From: Halobacteriovorax sp.
Lineage (GTDB): Bacteria > Bdellovibrionota > Bacteriovoracia > Bacteriovoracales > Bacteriovoracaceae
Length of the DNA: 10,607 nucleotides
Reading direction: 5' to 3'
Assembly (NCBI GenBank): GCA_002686115.1
Contig: NZAF01000131.1
Span: forward strand, 1-10,607
A program made the position numbers and the translations under genes. Positions 1 through 6,082 of the stretch are shown here, in pieces. Every line of letters starts with the position of its first letter. The first letter of the stretch is position 1. The notes beneath the pieces were generated by a model. It did no database searches. It was not told the DNA's origin and saw only the letters and a list, made by a program, of their open reading frames with translations.

Positions 1-90
1 CCAATTGCAATGGAAAAAGGTCTTAAGTTTGCGATCAGAGAAGGTGGTAGAACTATCGGTGCTGGTACAGTATCTGAAATTATCGAATAA
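1..90 (+). CDS. tuf: Elongation factor Tu, C-terminal 29 residues (partial)
   Basis: Frame 1 reads PIAMEKGLKFAIREGGRTIG and then GAGTVSEIIE before a TAA stop at 88-90. This is the C-terminal end of domain 3 of EF-Tu, the GTPase that delivers aminoacyl-tRNA to the ribosomal A site. FAIREGGRTIGAG is one of the most conserved EF-Tu stretches. The 5' part lies outside the window, so the GTPase domain cannot be checked. A tuf gene directly upstream of rpsJ is the classical str-S10 junction of many bacteria. A terminator directly downstream indicates that tuf transcription ends before rpsJ. Nothing in the visible part is odd. Confidence 0.96.
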   Translation, partial: PIAMEKGLKFAIREGGRTIGAGTVSEIIE

Positions 91-111
91 TTTTATTTGA
101 AATTATAAAAG

Positions 112-137
112 AAGAGGGGCCGTAGAGCCCCTTTTTT
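112..137 (+). terminator. Rho-independent terminator after tuf
   Basis: GGGGC (116-120) and GCCCC (127-131) form a GC-rich stem around a 6-nt loop, followed by six T (132-137). The upstream A-rich bases can pair with the T tract and extend the stem. It starts 21 nt after the tuf stop codon and is the only convincing intrinsic terminator in the window. Confidence 0.9.
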
Positions 138-162
138 ATTGGGAAACAAGAAAAAAAGAAAA

Positions 163-185
163 TATTTCGAAATAATTTTAAAATT
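163..185. repeat. Two abutting 12-bp perfect palindromes upstream of the rpsJ promoter
   Basis: TATTTCGAAATA (163-174) and AATTTTAAAATT (174-185) are each perfect inverted repeats and share one base. They end 3 nt before the predicted -35 box, in an A/T-rich stretch that could also act as an UP element for RNA polymerase alpha subunits. Whether they bind a regulator cannot be told from sequence. In DNA this AT-rich, palindromes arise more easily by chance. Confidence 0.4.
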
Positions 186-188
186 AGT

Positions 189-217
189 TTGACATAAGGC
201 CCAATAAAACATAAAAA
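189..217 (+). promoter_or_regulatory. Predicted sigma70-type promoter of the S10 cluster
   Basis: A perfect -35 hexamer TTGACA lies at 189-194. A 17-nt spacer leads to TAAAAA at 212-217, which matches the -10 consensus at four of six positions. The preceding 45 nt are A/T-rich, as expected of an UP element. Transcription would start near 224, leaving about 28-30 nt of leader before the rpsJ ATG. Its place between the tuf terminator and rpsJ supports it as the main promoter for the ribosomal genes downstream. The -10 box is the weak part of this call. Confidence 0.72.
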
Positions 218-252
218 CCATTGCTAACGTTTAAAATTTGATAAGGATAAAG

Positions 253-561
253 ATGAAAGCTTCTAAGTTAAGAATTAAGTTAAGAGCATATGATTACAAG
301 CTTCTTGATAACTCAGTTAACGAAATTGTTCAAACAGCTAAGGAAACTGGTGCTAGAGTAGCTGGTCCTATACCTTTACCAACTGAAGTGAATAAGTTTA
401 CTGTTCTTAGATCTCCACATAAAGATAAGAAATCTAGAGAACAATTTGAAATGAGAACTCATAAGAGATTAATCGATATTATTGAGCCAACTCAACAAAC
501 ACTTGATAGTCTAATGAAATTAGATTTATCAGCTGGTGTTGACGTAGAGATTAAAGCTTAG
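253..561 (+). CDS. rpsJ: 30S ribosomal protein S10 (NusE)
   Basis: The 102-residue product matches the usual S10 length of about 100-105. S10 sits in the 30S head and, as NusE, joins NusB in antitermination complexes. The long loop and its flanks are plain: GPIPLP at residues 39-44, RSPHKDKKSREQFEMRTHKR at 53-72, and the C-terminal LMKLDLSAGVDVEI. The frame stays open upstream to a TTG at 238, but I choose ATG 253. AAGGA (243-247) lies 5 nt before it as a Shine-Dalgarno site, and the extra residues from the TTG would be encoded by the ribosome binding site itself. It is the first gene of the cluster, directly after the promoter. Stop is TAG. Confidence 0.97.
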   Translation: MKASKLRIKLRAYDYKLLDNSVNEIVQTAKETGARVAGPIPLPTEVNKFTVLRSPHKDKKSREQFEMRTHKRLIDIIEPTQQTLDSLMKLDLSAGVDVEIKA

Positions 562-596
562 TATATAGATTAAACTTTTAAATTTGAATATTAACC

Positions 597-639
597 ATGC
601 ATGCATCTCTTGGACTGAGAGTGATGCTGTGGAGGAAAG
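597..639 (+). promoter_or_regulatory. Palindrome, hairpin and ribosome binding site in the rpsJ-rplC gap
   Basis: The 78-nt gap is the longest between ribosomal genes here. It contains the palindrome ATGCATGCAT (597-606). A hairpin pairs GCATC (603-607) with GATGC (623-627) and can be extended by TCT (608-610) with AGA (618-620) across a 2-nt bulge. GGAGG (631-635), the strongest Shine-Dalgarno in the window, follows 3 nt after the hairpin and lies 4 nt before the rplC ATG. No T-run follows, so this is not a terminator. A role in translation control of rplC is possible but unproven. Confidence 0.5.
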
Positions 640-1329
640 ATGTCAGAAGAAACAAAGTCTGCTGAAGCATCTGCAAAAGATGCTACACAAACTGTAAAAT
701 TAAACACTTATTTTGGTGTTAAAGCCGGAATGACAAGAATCTTCGACGAAGCTGGTAACCACGTTCCAGTAACAGTTGTAGAGCTTGTTCCAAACCACAT
801 TACACAAGTAAAAACTAGCGACAAAGATGGTTATGAAGCATACCAAGTTGGTTATTACGCAAAAAGAGAAAAATTAATTAACAAGCCAGCTAAGGGTCAC
901 CTTGCTAAGGCAAACGTTACTGAAAATTATGCAAGATTTTCTGAAGTAGCTGCAGATGAAATTTCTGCTGATGCTTTAGGGAAAGCAGTTTCAGTAGAAA
1001 GTTTTGAGCCTAATACATACGTAGATGTAACAGGTATCACTAAAGGTAAAGGTTTTGCTGGTCCAATTAAGAGACACAACTTTGCTGGTGGTCCAGCTAC
1101 ACACGGGTCTAAGTTTCACAGAAGAGGTGGTTCGATTGGTAACAGAGCTACTCCTGGTAAAGTTTGGAAAAACAAAAAAATGCCTGGTCACATGGGTGCT
1201 AAGAGACAAACAATTCAAAATATTAAAATCGTTGAAGTAAATACTGAGAAAGGTTACATGCTATTAAAGGGATCTGTTCCAGGTTCAAAAAATGGTTTCG
1301 TAAGAATCAGTAAGGCTCTTAAGAAATAG
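640..1329 (+). CDS. rplC: 50S ribosomal protein L3 with a 20-residue N-terminal extension
   Basis: L3 is an early 50S assembly protein whose long loop reaches the peptidyl transferase centre. The core begins at FGVKAGMTRIF (residues 25-35). VDVTGITKGKGFAGPIKRHNF (128-148) and GGSIGNRATPGKVW (163-176) form the loop region, followed by the KKMPGHMG segment. The 229 residues exceed the 209 of E. coli L3, and the extra 20 all lie before the core as a charged, probably disordered segment starting MSEETK. The residue aligned with E. coli Gln150, the PrmB methylation target, is Ala170, so that methylation is not expected. The start is supported by GGAGG at 631-635. Three in-frame stops, TAG TGA TAG, end the gene. 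Confidence 0.97.
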   Translation: MSEETKSAEASAKDATQTVKLNTYFGVKAGMTRIFDEAGNHVPVTVVELVPNHITQVKTSDKDGYEAYQVGYYAKREKLINKPAKGHLAKANVTENYARFSEVAADEISADALGKAVSVESFEPNTYVDVTGITKGKGFAGPIKRHNFAGGPATHGSKFHRRGGSIGNRATPGKVWKNKKMPGHMGAKRQTIQNIKIVEVNTEKGYMLLKGSVPGSKNGFVRISKALKK

Positions 1330-1350
1330 TGATAGAAGCGGAGAATTAAA

Positions 1351-1968
1351 ATGGCAGATATATCAGTATTAAATAGTAAATTTGAAGAGTCAGGAAAACT
1401 AGCTACAAACGTAGATCTTTCAACTGACAAGATTAACGTTCCTGTTGTTCACCAAGTTGTTAAAGCAACTCTTGCTAACAGAAGACAAGGTACTGCATGT
1501 ACTAAAAATAGATCAGCTGTTAGAGGTGGTGGGATTAAGCCTTTTAAGCAAAAGGGTACAGGTAGAGCTAGACAAGGTTCAACAAGATCTCCACTTATGA
1601 TTGGTGGTGGGACTGTTTTTGGACCAACTCCTAGAGATTATTCACAAAAAGTTAATAAGAAAATGATGAAGGTTGCAATTCAGTCAATTATCGCAGACAA
1701 GCTACAGGCTGGAAAGTTAACAGTAGTTGATTCAATTGAATCAACAGGAAAGACTAAAGAAATGCACTCATTACTTGAAGGTAAGGGACTTTTACCAGCA
1801 TTAGTTGTTACAGAGTCTAAAGATTCTTTAGCGCTAAGAGCTGCTAAGAACTTACAATGGGGTAAAGGGATTGCTTGTGAAGGTTTTAGTGTTTACGAAG
1901 CTGTTAAGTATGAAAACCTTGTTATTGAGAAGAACGCTTTAGAAAACCTTTTAAATAAGTTGGTGTAG
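1351..1968 (+). CDS. rplD: 50S ribosomal protein L4
   Basis: The product is 205 residues, close to the 201 of E. coli. L4 has a globular domain on the 50S surface and an extended loop that lines the exit tunnel near L22. The loop is clear at residues 44-105, with RRQGTACTKNRSAVRGGG, KPFKQKGTGRARQGS, RSPLMIGGG and VFGPTPRDYSQKVNKK. In E. coli L4 also represses its own operon through the S10 leader and RNase E. The leader here seems too short for that device, so L4 feedback is not assumed. The start is set by CGGAG (1339-1343). rplW begins one base after the TAG stop, so the two are probably translationally coupled. Confidence 0.97.
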   Translation: MADISVLNSKFEESGKLATNVDLSTDKINVPVVHQVVKATLANRRQGTACTKNRSAVRGGGIKPFKQKGTGRARQGSTRSPLMIGGGTVFGPTPRDYSQKVNKKMMKVAIQSIIADKLQAGKLTVVDSIESTGKTKEMHSLLEGKGLLPALVVTESKDSLALRAAKNLQWGKGIACEGFSVYEAVKYENLVIEKNALENLLNKLV

Positions 1969-1969
1969 T

Positions 1970-2257
1970 ATGAATTTAGAGACAGTTATTAAAAGACCAT
2001 TAATTACAGAAAAGACTGCTCTCGAAACTGATTCTTTTAACAGATTTAGTTTTGTTGTAGATCTTAAAGCGAATAAGAACCAAATTAAAAATGCTGTTGA
2101 AGCTCTTTATGACGTAAAAGTTTTAAAAGTTAGAACTAACGTTACTCCTGGAAAGGTAAAGAGAGCTGGTAAAGGCCTTAAAAAGACTAGTAGCTTTAAA
2201 AAAGCTTTTGTTGAGCTTGCTGAGGGTCAGAAAATAGAATTTTTTAAAGGCGTATAG
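1970..2257 (+). CDS. rplW: 50S ribosomal protein L23
   Basis: The 95-residue product is normal for bacterial L23, which sits at the tunnel exit and docks trigger factor, SRP and SecY. Visible family features are IKRPLITEKT (residues 7-16), the helix ANKNQIKNAVEALYDVKVLKVRT (34-56) and the basic loop GKVKRAGKGLKKTSSFKKAF (61-80). The start codon is separated from the rplD stop by a single base and has no good Shine-Dalgarno site upstream, so initiation probably depends on ribosomes finishing rplD. Two stops in tandem, TAG TAA, end it. Confidence 0.96.
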   Translation: MNLETVIKRPLITEKTALETDSFNRFSFVVDLKANKNQIKNAVEALYDVKVLKVRTNVTPGKVKRAGKGLKKTSSFKKAFVELAEGQKIEFFKGV

Positions 2258-2277
2258 TAATTTAAGAGAGGATAATA

Positions 2278-3102
2278 ATGGGTATCAAAAAGTTTAAGCC
2301 GACGACTCCATCTTTAAGAAGAATGCAAGTCGTAAATAGTGATGAGCTTACTAAAGGCGCAAAAGTTGAAAAAAGGCTTACATCGAAACTTACTAGCAAC
2401 GCTGGTAGAAATAACAACGGTAGAATTACTGTTCGTCATAGAGGTGGCGGTGTAAAAAGAAGATATAGAATTGTTGATTTCAAAAGAAATAAGCTTAATA
2501 TCCCTGCGAAGGTTCAAGCAATTTCTTATGATCCAAACAGAACATGTAATCTTGCACTACTTGCATATGCAGATGGTGAAAAGAAGTATATTTTAGCTCC
2601 ACTAGGACTAAATGTAGGTGATACTGTTGTTGCTTCAAGTGAAGCTGACATTAAAGTAGGTAACTCTAAACTTCTAAGTGAGATTCCTGTAGGTACATTA
2701 GTTCACAATGTTGAGCTTTATCCAGGTGCAGGTGGACAACTTGCAAGATCTGCAGGTTCTTATGTTCAGGTAATGGCAAAAGAAGGTAAGTTTGCAATGC
2801 TTAGAATGCCATCAGGTGAATTAAGAAAAGTTGAACTTAACTGTAGAGCAACAATTGGTCAGGTTGGAAATCTTGACCACGAAAAAAGAAATATTGGTAA
2901 AGCTGGTAGAAAAAGAAAGCTAGGTTTTAGACCAACTGTTCGTGGTGTTGCTATGAACCCTGTTGATCACCCACACGGTGGTGGTGAAGGTAGAACTTCT
3001 GGTGGTAGACACCCAGTAAGTCCTTGGGGAACACCAACTAAAGGTTATAAAACAAGAACAAACAAGAGAACTGATAAGTTTATCGTAAAACGTAGAAAAT
3101 AG
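2278..3102 (+). CDS. rplB: 50S ribosomal protein L2
   Basis: At 274 residues this is a full-length bacterial L2 (273 in E. coli), a primary 23S rRNA binder needed for subunit association and peptidyl transferase activity. GRITVRHRGGGVKRRYR (residues 48-64) marks the N-terminal RNA-binding OB-fold region. The SH3-like region contains PVGTLVHNVELYPGAGGQLARSAG (137-160). The C-terminal part has GFRPTVRGVAMNPVDHPHGG (216-235), including the conserved His (His229 of E. coli, about His231 here), and ends in NKRTDKFIVKRRK. The start is supported by AGGA (2269-2272), 5 nt before ATG. No anomalies seen. Confidence 0.98.
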   Translation: MGIKKFKPTTPSLRRMQVVNSDELTKGAKVEKRLTSKLTSNAGRNNNGRITVRHRGGGVKRRYRIVDFKRNKLNIPAKVQAISYDPNRTCNLALLAYADGEKKYILAPLGLNVGDTVVASSEADIKVGNSKLLSEIPVGTLVHNVELYPGAGGQLARSAGSYVQVMAKEGKFAMLRMPSGELRKVELNCRATIGQVGNLDHEKRNIGKAGRKRKLGFRPTVRGVAMNPVDHPHGGGEGRTSGGRHPVSPWGTPTKGYKTRTNKRTDKFIVKRRK

Positions 3103-3117
3103 TTGTAGGAGAATTAT

Positions 3118-3396
3118 ATGGCCCGTTCACTTAAAAAAGGACCATTCGTAGATGTTAGTTTAATGAAAAAAGCTCTTGCTATGCAAGATGATGAGAAAAA
3201 AGGGAATAAGGTTATCAAGACTTGGTCTAGAAGATCTACAATTGTTCCTGAGTTCATCGGACTTACGTTTGCGGTACATAACGGAAAAAAGTTTATCCCT
3301 GTATATGTTACAGATCAAATGATTGGACATAAGTTAGGGGAATTTGCACTTACTAGAACATTCTATGGTCATGGTGCAGATAAGAAGAAGAAATAG
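3118..3396 (+). CDS. rpsS: 30S ribosomal protein S19
   Basis: The 92-residue product has the S19 signature throughout: ARSLKKGPFVD at the start, KTWSRRSTIVPEFIG (residues 34-48), VHNGKKFIPVYVTDQMIGHK (53-72), and LGEFALTRTFYGHG, ending in a lysine tail. S19 binds S13 and 16S rRNA in the 30S head near the A site and the B1 bridges. TAGGAG (3106-3111) lies 6 nt before the ATG. Its place between rplB and rplV is the universal order. Length and sequence are ordinary. Confidence 0.97.
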   Translation: MARSLKKGPFVDVSLMKKALAMQDDEKKGNKVIKTWSRRSTIVPEFIGLTFAVHNGKKFIPVYVTDQMIGHKLGEFALTRTFYGHGADKKKK

Positions 3397-3406
3397 AATA
3401 GCTATT
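3397..3406. repeat. 10-bp palindrome directly after rpsS
   Basis: AATAGCTATT is a perfect palindrome that starts at the base after the rpsS stop codon, in the 33-nt gap before rplV. No T-run follows. A hairpin would have only 3-4 base pairs, so alone this is weak. It is listed because the other long gaps of the cluster also contain palindromes. Confidence 0.25.
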
Positions 3407-3429
3407 AGAGTTGTATAAGGAGAGGCTTT

Positions 3430-3765
3430 ATGGCCATAGTTGTAAAAAACAGTAGAGTTGGTATCGCTCCAAGAAAAGTTAGACAGGTTTGCGATCTTGT
3501 AAGAAAGAAAAAAGCTTCAGAAGCTTTAAAGATCTTAAGATTCAACGAAAAGAAAGAAATCGCATTAGTTCTTACTAAATTAATAAATAGTGGACTTGCT
3601 ATCGCAGCAGATTCTGAAAAGTATGATCTAGACAATTTAGTTGTTAGCACAATATTTGCTGATGAAGGTCCTACTCTAAAAAGAATTCAGCCAAGAGCTC
3701 AAGGTCGTGCTTTTAGAGTAAGAAAAAGAACTAGTCATATAACAGTTAAATTAGACGAAGCATAG
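3430..3765 (+). CDS. rplV: 50S ribosomal protein L22
   Basis: The 111-residue product (110 in E. coli) contains the L22 helix IAPRKVRQVCDLVRKKKASEAL (residues 12-33). The long beta-hairpin that reaches into the exit tunnel is PTLKRIQPRAQGRAFRVRKR (81-100), followed by TSHITVKL. L22 contacts all 23S rRNA domains, and its hairpin tip with L4 forms the tunnel constriction, a site of erythromycin resistance mutations in other bacteria. The hairpin here has its usual length. AAGGAG (3417-3422) lies 7 nt before ATG. The TAG stop overlaps the AGGA ribosome binding site of rpsC. Confidence 0.97.
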   Translation: MAIVVKNSRVGIAPRKVRQVCDLVRKKKASEALKILRFNEKKEIALVLTKLINSGLAIAADSEKYDLDNLVVSTIFADEGPTLKRIQPRAQGRAFRVRKRTSHITVKLDEA

Positions 3766-3774
3766 GAAGTTGTA

Positions 3775-4404
3775 ATGGGACAAAAAGTACATCCATACGG
3801 TTTTAGATTAGGTTACATCAAAACATGGCATTCAAACTGGTACGCATCAGATAGTGATTACGGAACAATCCTTCACGAAGATCTTGCGATCAGAAATTAT
3901 ATTGAAAAAAATATGAAAAATGCTGCTGTTGCAAACGTAGAGATTCAGAGAACTTCTGATCAAGTAAGAGTTACTGCTTACACAGCAAGACCAGGTGTTG
4001 CTATTGGTAAGCAAGGTGCTGGAATGAAGAAGATTAGAAATGATCTTATGAAACTCACGAAAGGAACACTTGTTTTTAATATTCAAGATGTTAAGAGACC
4101 AGATGGTGAAGCGAAGCTTATCGCTGAAAACATTGCAGGTCAACTTGAGAAAAGAGTAGCTTTTAGAAGAGCAATGAAAAAAGTTATGCAATCAGCGTTT
4201 AGAGCTGGTGTTAAAGGTATCAAAGTAAGAACTGCTGGAAGACTTGGTGGTGCTGAAATGGCTAGAGCAGAAGGTTACACTGAAAGAAAGGTTCCTCTTC
4301 ATACTCTAAGAGCAGATATCGATTATAACACAGCTGAAGCTCATACTACTTACGGTGTTATCGGGGTTAAGGTTTGGGTTTATAAAGGCGAAATTTACAA
4401 ATAG
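3775..4404 (+). CDS. rpsC: 30S ribosomal protein S3, short C terminus
   Basis: S3 lines the mRNA entry channel and contributes to the ribosome's mRNA helicase activity. The N terminus MGQKVHPYGFRLG is typical. A type II KH domain shows GKQG at residues 78-81. The Arg/Lys residues tied to helicase activity in E. coli (Arg131, Arg132, Lys135) are at the same positions, in FRRAMKK. The C-terminal domain has GRLGGAEMAR and VPLHTLRADIDYNTAEAHTTYG. The protein ends soon after KVWVYKGE at 209 residues, about 24 fewer than E. coli, because the basic, poorly conserved tail is missing. Such short forms are common in bacteria. The ribosome binding site (3764-3767) overlaps the rplV stop. Confidence 0.97.
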   Translation: MGQKVHPYGFRLGYIKTWHSNWYASDSDYGTILHEDLAIRNYIEKNMKNAAVANVEIQRTSDQVRVTAYTARPGVAIGKQGAGMKKIRNDLMKLTKGTLVFNIQDVKRPDGEAKLIAENIAGQLEKRVAFRRAMKKVMQSAFRAGVKGIKVRTAGRLGGAEMARAEGYTERKVPLHTLRADIDYNTAEAHTTYGVIGVKVWVYKGEIYK

Positions 4405-4425
4405 AAATTATTGTTGAGGTAACAT

Positions 4426-4845
4426 ATGTTAAGTCCAAAGAAAGTAAAATGGCGTAAACAGCAAAAAGGTAGAATGAAAGGTAAGGCCAACCGTGGAAAT
4501 ACTATAACATTCGGAGAATTTGCTATACAAGCAATGTCATGTGGTTATATAACAAACCGTCAAATTGAAGCAGCCCGTATCGCAATGACGAGAAAGATTA
4601 AAAGAGGTGGTAACGTCTGGATTAAAATCTTTCCTGATAAGGTACTAACTAAGAAGCCAGCCGAAGTAAGGATGGGTAAAGGGAAAGGTTCACCTGATTC
4701 TTGGGTAGCTGTAGTAAAACCAGGAAGAGTTATGTTTGAAATCAAGCACGTTGATGCTGAACTTTCAAAAGAAGCTCTTAAATTAGCTATGTATAAGCTT
4801 CCTGTTAAGACGAGAATTATTAGTAGGGAATCACAAGAAGCTTAA
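4426..4845 (+). CDS. rplP: 50S ribosomal protein L16
   Basis: The product of 139 residues (136 in E. coli) begins MLSPKKVKWRKQQKGRMKG and contains the L16 signatures NRQIEAARIAMTRKIKRGG (residues 44-62), VWIKIFPDK (64-72) and VRMGKGKGSPDSWVAVVKPG (81-100). L16 is a late-binding 50S protein that positions the acceptor arm of A- and P-site tRNA. Arg82 aligns with E. coli Arg81, the target of the oxygenase YcfD/RoxA, so the modifiable residue is present; whether the enzyme exists here is unknown. GAGG (4416-4419) lies 6 nt upstream of ATG. This gene uses CGT for Arg more often than its neighbours. Confidence 0.97.
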   Translation: MLSPKKVKWRKQQKGRMKGKANRGNTITFGEFAIQAMSCGYITNRQIEAARIAMTRKIKRGGNVWIKIFPDKVLTKKPAEVRMGKGKGSPDSWVAVVKPGRVMFEIKHVDAELSKEALKLAMYKLPVKTRIISRESQEA

Positions 4846-4871
4846 TCGCATCTTGTAAGTTGAGGTTGATA

Positions 4872-5084
4872 ATGCAGGTTTTAGATTATAACGAAATTAA
4901 AGGTTGGAACGTTAAAGAAATTGACGCGAAAATTTTAGAAAATAGAAAAGCAGTATTCGAATTCAAAATGGAAAAAGGAATCAAAAGAGGTTCTAGTACA
5001 GCACTTGAGAAGCCACACGGTTTAAAAGTTGCAAAGAAGAATATTGCTAAGCTTTTAACAGCAAGAAATGCTAAGGGTGAATAA
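4872..5084 (+). CDS. rpmC: 50S ribosomal protein L29
   Basis: A 70-residue, highly charged protein predicted to form the two-helix hairpin of L29, which sits beside L23 at the exit tunnel. The sequence is divergent: only the C-terminal helix, with LEKPHGLKVAKKNIAKLLT (residues 45-63), resembles the usual pattern ending in an (V/I)xxxIARxxT-like segment. The identity rests mainly on position between rplP and rpsQ, size and helical character. The frame is open from a TTG at 4860, but that codon begins TTGAGG, the ribosome binding site for the ATG at 4872, so the ATG is chosen. Its TAA stop overlaps the rpsQ ATG by one base (TAATG). Confidence 0.9.
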   Translation: MQVLDYNEIKGWNVKEIDAKILENRKAVFEFKMEKGIKRGSSTALEKPHGLKVAKKNIAKLLTARNAKGE

Positions 5085-5338
5085 TGAGTGCAGAAAGTAA
5101 AGCGTTTAAGCGTAAGTTAGATGGTGTTGTTGTTTCAGTTAAGAATGACAAAACAGTTGTAGTTAATGTTGAGAGACGTTTTAAGCATAGAACTTATAGT
5201 AAGTTCGTGAATAAGACTAAGAAGTATCACGCACATGACGAGCAAAATACTGCTAAAGTCGGTGATGTTGTTACAATTATTGAGTCAAAGCCATATTCTA
5301 AGTTAAAGAAGTGGGAATTATTAAAGGTTAATAAATAA
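5084..5338 (+). CDS. rpsQ: 30S ribosomal protein S17
   Basis: The 84-residue product is an OB-fold protein that binds 16S rRNA early in assembly of the 30S body. KRKLDGVVVSVKNDKTVVV (residues 9-27), VERRFKHRTYSKFVNKTKKY (29-48) and HDEQNTAKVGDVVTIIESKP (51-70) are all typical, with the final segment YSKLKKWELLKV. The ATG overlaps the rpmC stop, and AAGGGTGA within the end of rpmC can act as its ribosome binding site, so coupling to L29 is expected. In E. coli this is the last gene of the S10 operon. Here the gap after it holds a small hairpin but no terminator. Confidence 0.97.
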   Translation: MSAESKAFKRKLDGVVVSVKNDKTVVVNVERRFKHRTYSKFVNKTKKYHAHDEQNTAKVGDVVTIIESKPYSKLKKWELLKVNK

Positions 5339-5353
5339 TTAGGCATTGCCTAA
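5339..5353 (+). other. Perfect hairpin at the S10/spc boundary
   Basis: TTAGGC, ATT, GCCTAA forms a 6-bp stem with a 3-nt loop directly after the rpsQ stop. No T-run follows, so it is unlikely to terminate transcription. It lies exactly where E. coli separates its S10 and spc operons, and the rplN ribosome binding site GGAG (5362-5365) follows 8 nt later. A role as an RNA processing or stability element, or a remnant of a transcript boundary, is possible. Confidence 0.5.
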
Positions 5354-5371
5354 AGTTATATGGAGTAAGCA

Positions 5372-5740
5372 ATGATACAAATGCAGTCGAAGCTAGAAGT
5401 TGCTGATAATTCGGGAGCGAAAGAAGTTAAGTGTATCAAGGTACTTGGTGGTTCAAAAAGAATGTCAGCGAACCTTGGTGACATCATTGTTGTAGCAGTA
5501 CAACAGGCTCTTCCTGGTGGAAAGATCAAGAAAGGTGATGTTAAAAAAGCCGTAATTGTTAGAACTAAGTATCCAATTAGAAGAGAAGATGGGTCATACA
5601 TCCAATTCGACAAAAATAGTGTAGTAATTTTAAATAACAATAGCGAACCTGTAGGAACACGTATTTTTGGTCCAGTTGCGAGAGAGCTAAGAAACAGAAA
5701 TTTCACAAAAATCTGTTCTTTAGCGCCAGAAGTTCTATAA
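5372..5740 (+). CDS. rplN: 50S ribosomal protein L14
   Basis: The 122-residue length is exactly that of most bacterial L14 proteins. LEVADNSGAKEVKCIKVLGG (residues 8-27) and GDIIVVAVQQALPGGKIKKG (36-55) are diagnostic, followed by VIVRTKYPIRREDGSYIQFD and GTRIFGPVARELRNRNFTKICSLAPEVL. L14 forms intersubunit bridges B5 and B8 with 16S rRNA and is the binding site of the silencing factor RsfS. GGAG (5362-5365) lies 6 nt before ATG. It is the first gene of the spc section but shows no promoter of its own. Confidence 0.98.
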   Translation: MIQMQSKLEVADNSGAKEVKCIKVLGGSKRMSANLGDIIVVAVQQALPGGKIKKGDVKKAVIVRTKYPIRREDGSYIQFDKNSVVILNNNSEPVGTRIFGPVARELRNRNFTKICSLAPEVL

Positions 5741-5758
5741 GGTAGTAGAGGAAGTTGT

Positions 5759-6070
5759 ATGCAAAAGTTAAGAGTTAATGACGAAGTTATTGTAACAGCT
5801 GGAAAAGATAAGGGTAAAACAGGTAAGGTTGCTAGACTAAATCTTAAGAAAAATACTGTTATCGTTTCAGGTGTAAATTTAGTGAAAAAGGCGCTTAAGC
5901 CAAGTCAAGAAAATCCAACTGGTGGAATTGTTGACGTTGAAGCAAGCCTTCACATCAGTAACGTATCTGTTGTAAGTCCAAAGACAAAAAAAGCAACAAG
6001 AGTAAGAATTGAAAACAAAGATGGTAAGAACGTAAGAGTCGCTGTGGCTTGTGGTTCTTTACTAGATTAA
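5759..6070 (+). CDS. rplX: 50S ribosomal protein L24
   Basis: The 103-residue product (104 in E. coli) has an N-terminal KOW motif, VNDEVIVTAGKDKGKTGKV (residues 6-24), followed by VIVSGVNLVKKALKPSQENP and GGIVDVEASLHISNVSVV. L24 starts 50S assembly by binding domain I of 23S rRNA and lies near the tunnel exit. GAGG (5748-5751) sits 7 nt before ATG. The last residues, VAVACGSLLD, depart from the basic ending usual in this family; this is minor. It lies between rplN and rplE as in almost all bacteria. Confidence 0.96.
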   Translation: MQKLRVNDEVIVTAGKDKGKTGKVARLNLKKNTVIVSGVNLVKKALKPSQENPTGGIVDVEASLHISNVSVVSPKTKKATRVRIENKDGKNVRVAVACGSLLD

Positions 6071-6082
6071 GTTGAGGCTGAT

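Noticed and set aside
230..240. TAAAAT (232-237) as an alternative -10 box for rpsJ
   Set aside because: There is no -35 match at suitable distance, and transcription would begin inside the ribosome binding site.
238..252. TTG start for rpsJ, extending S10 by five residues
   Set aside because: The extension is encoded by the ribosome binding site region, while ATG 253 gives the normal S10 length with AAGGA 5 nt upstream.
562..639. Internal promoter in the rpsJ-rplC gap (TATTAA at 589-594)
   Set aside because: No acceptable -35 element lies 16-18 nt upstream, so AT-richness explains the match.
3847..4191. 114-codon open frame on the minus strand inside rpsC
   Set aside because: It is antisense to S3, which matches the family along its whole length; the translation is low-complexity and resembles no known protein.
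4860..4871. TTG start for rpmC and, likewise, GTG 7937 for rplR
   Set aside because: In both cases the upstream codon lies at the Shine-Dalgarno sequence of a well-placed downstream ATG (4872 and 7952).
5356..5706. 116-codon open frame on the minus strand across rplN
   Set aside because: It is antisense to a full-length, strongly conserved L14, and its product has no recognisable domain. It is a by-product of codon use in the opposite strand.
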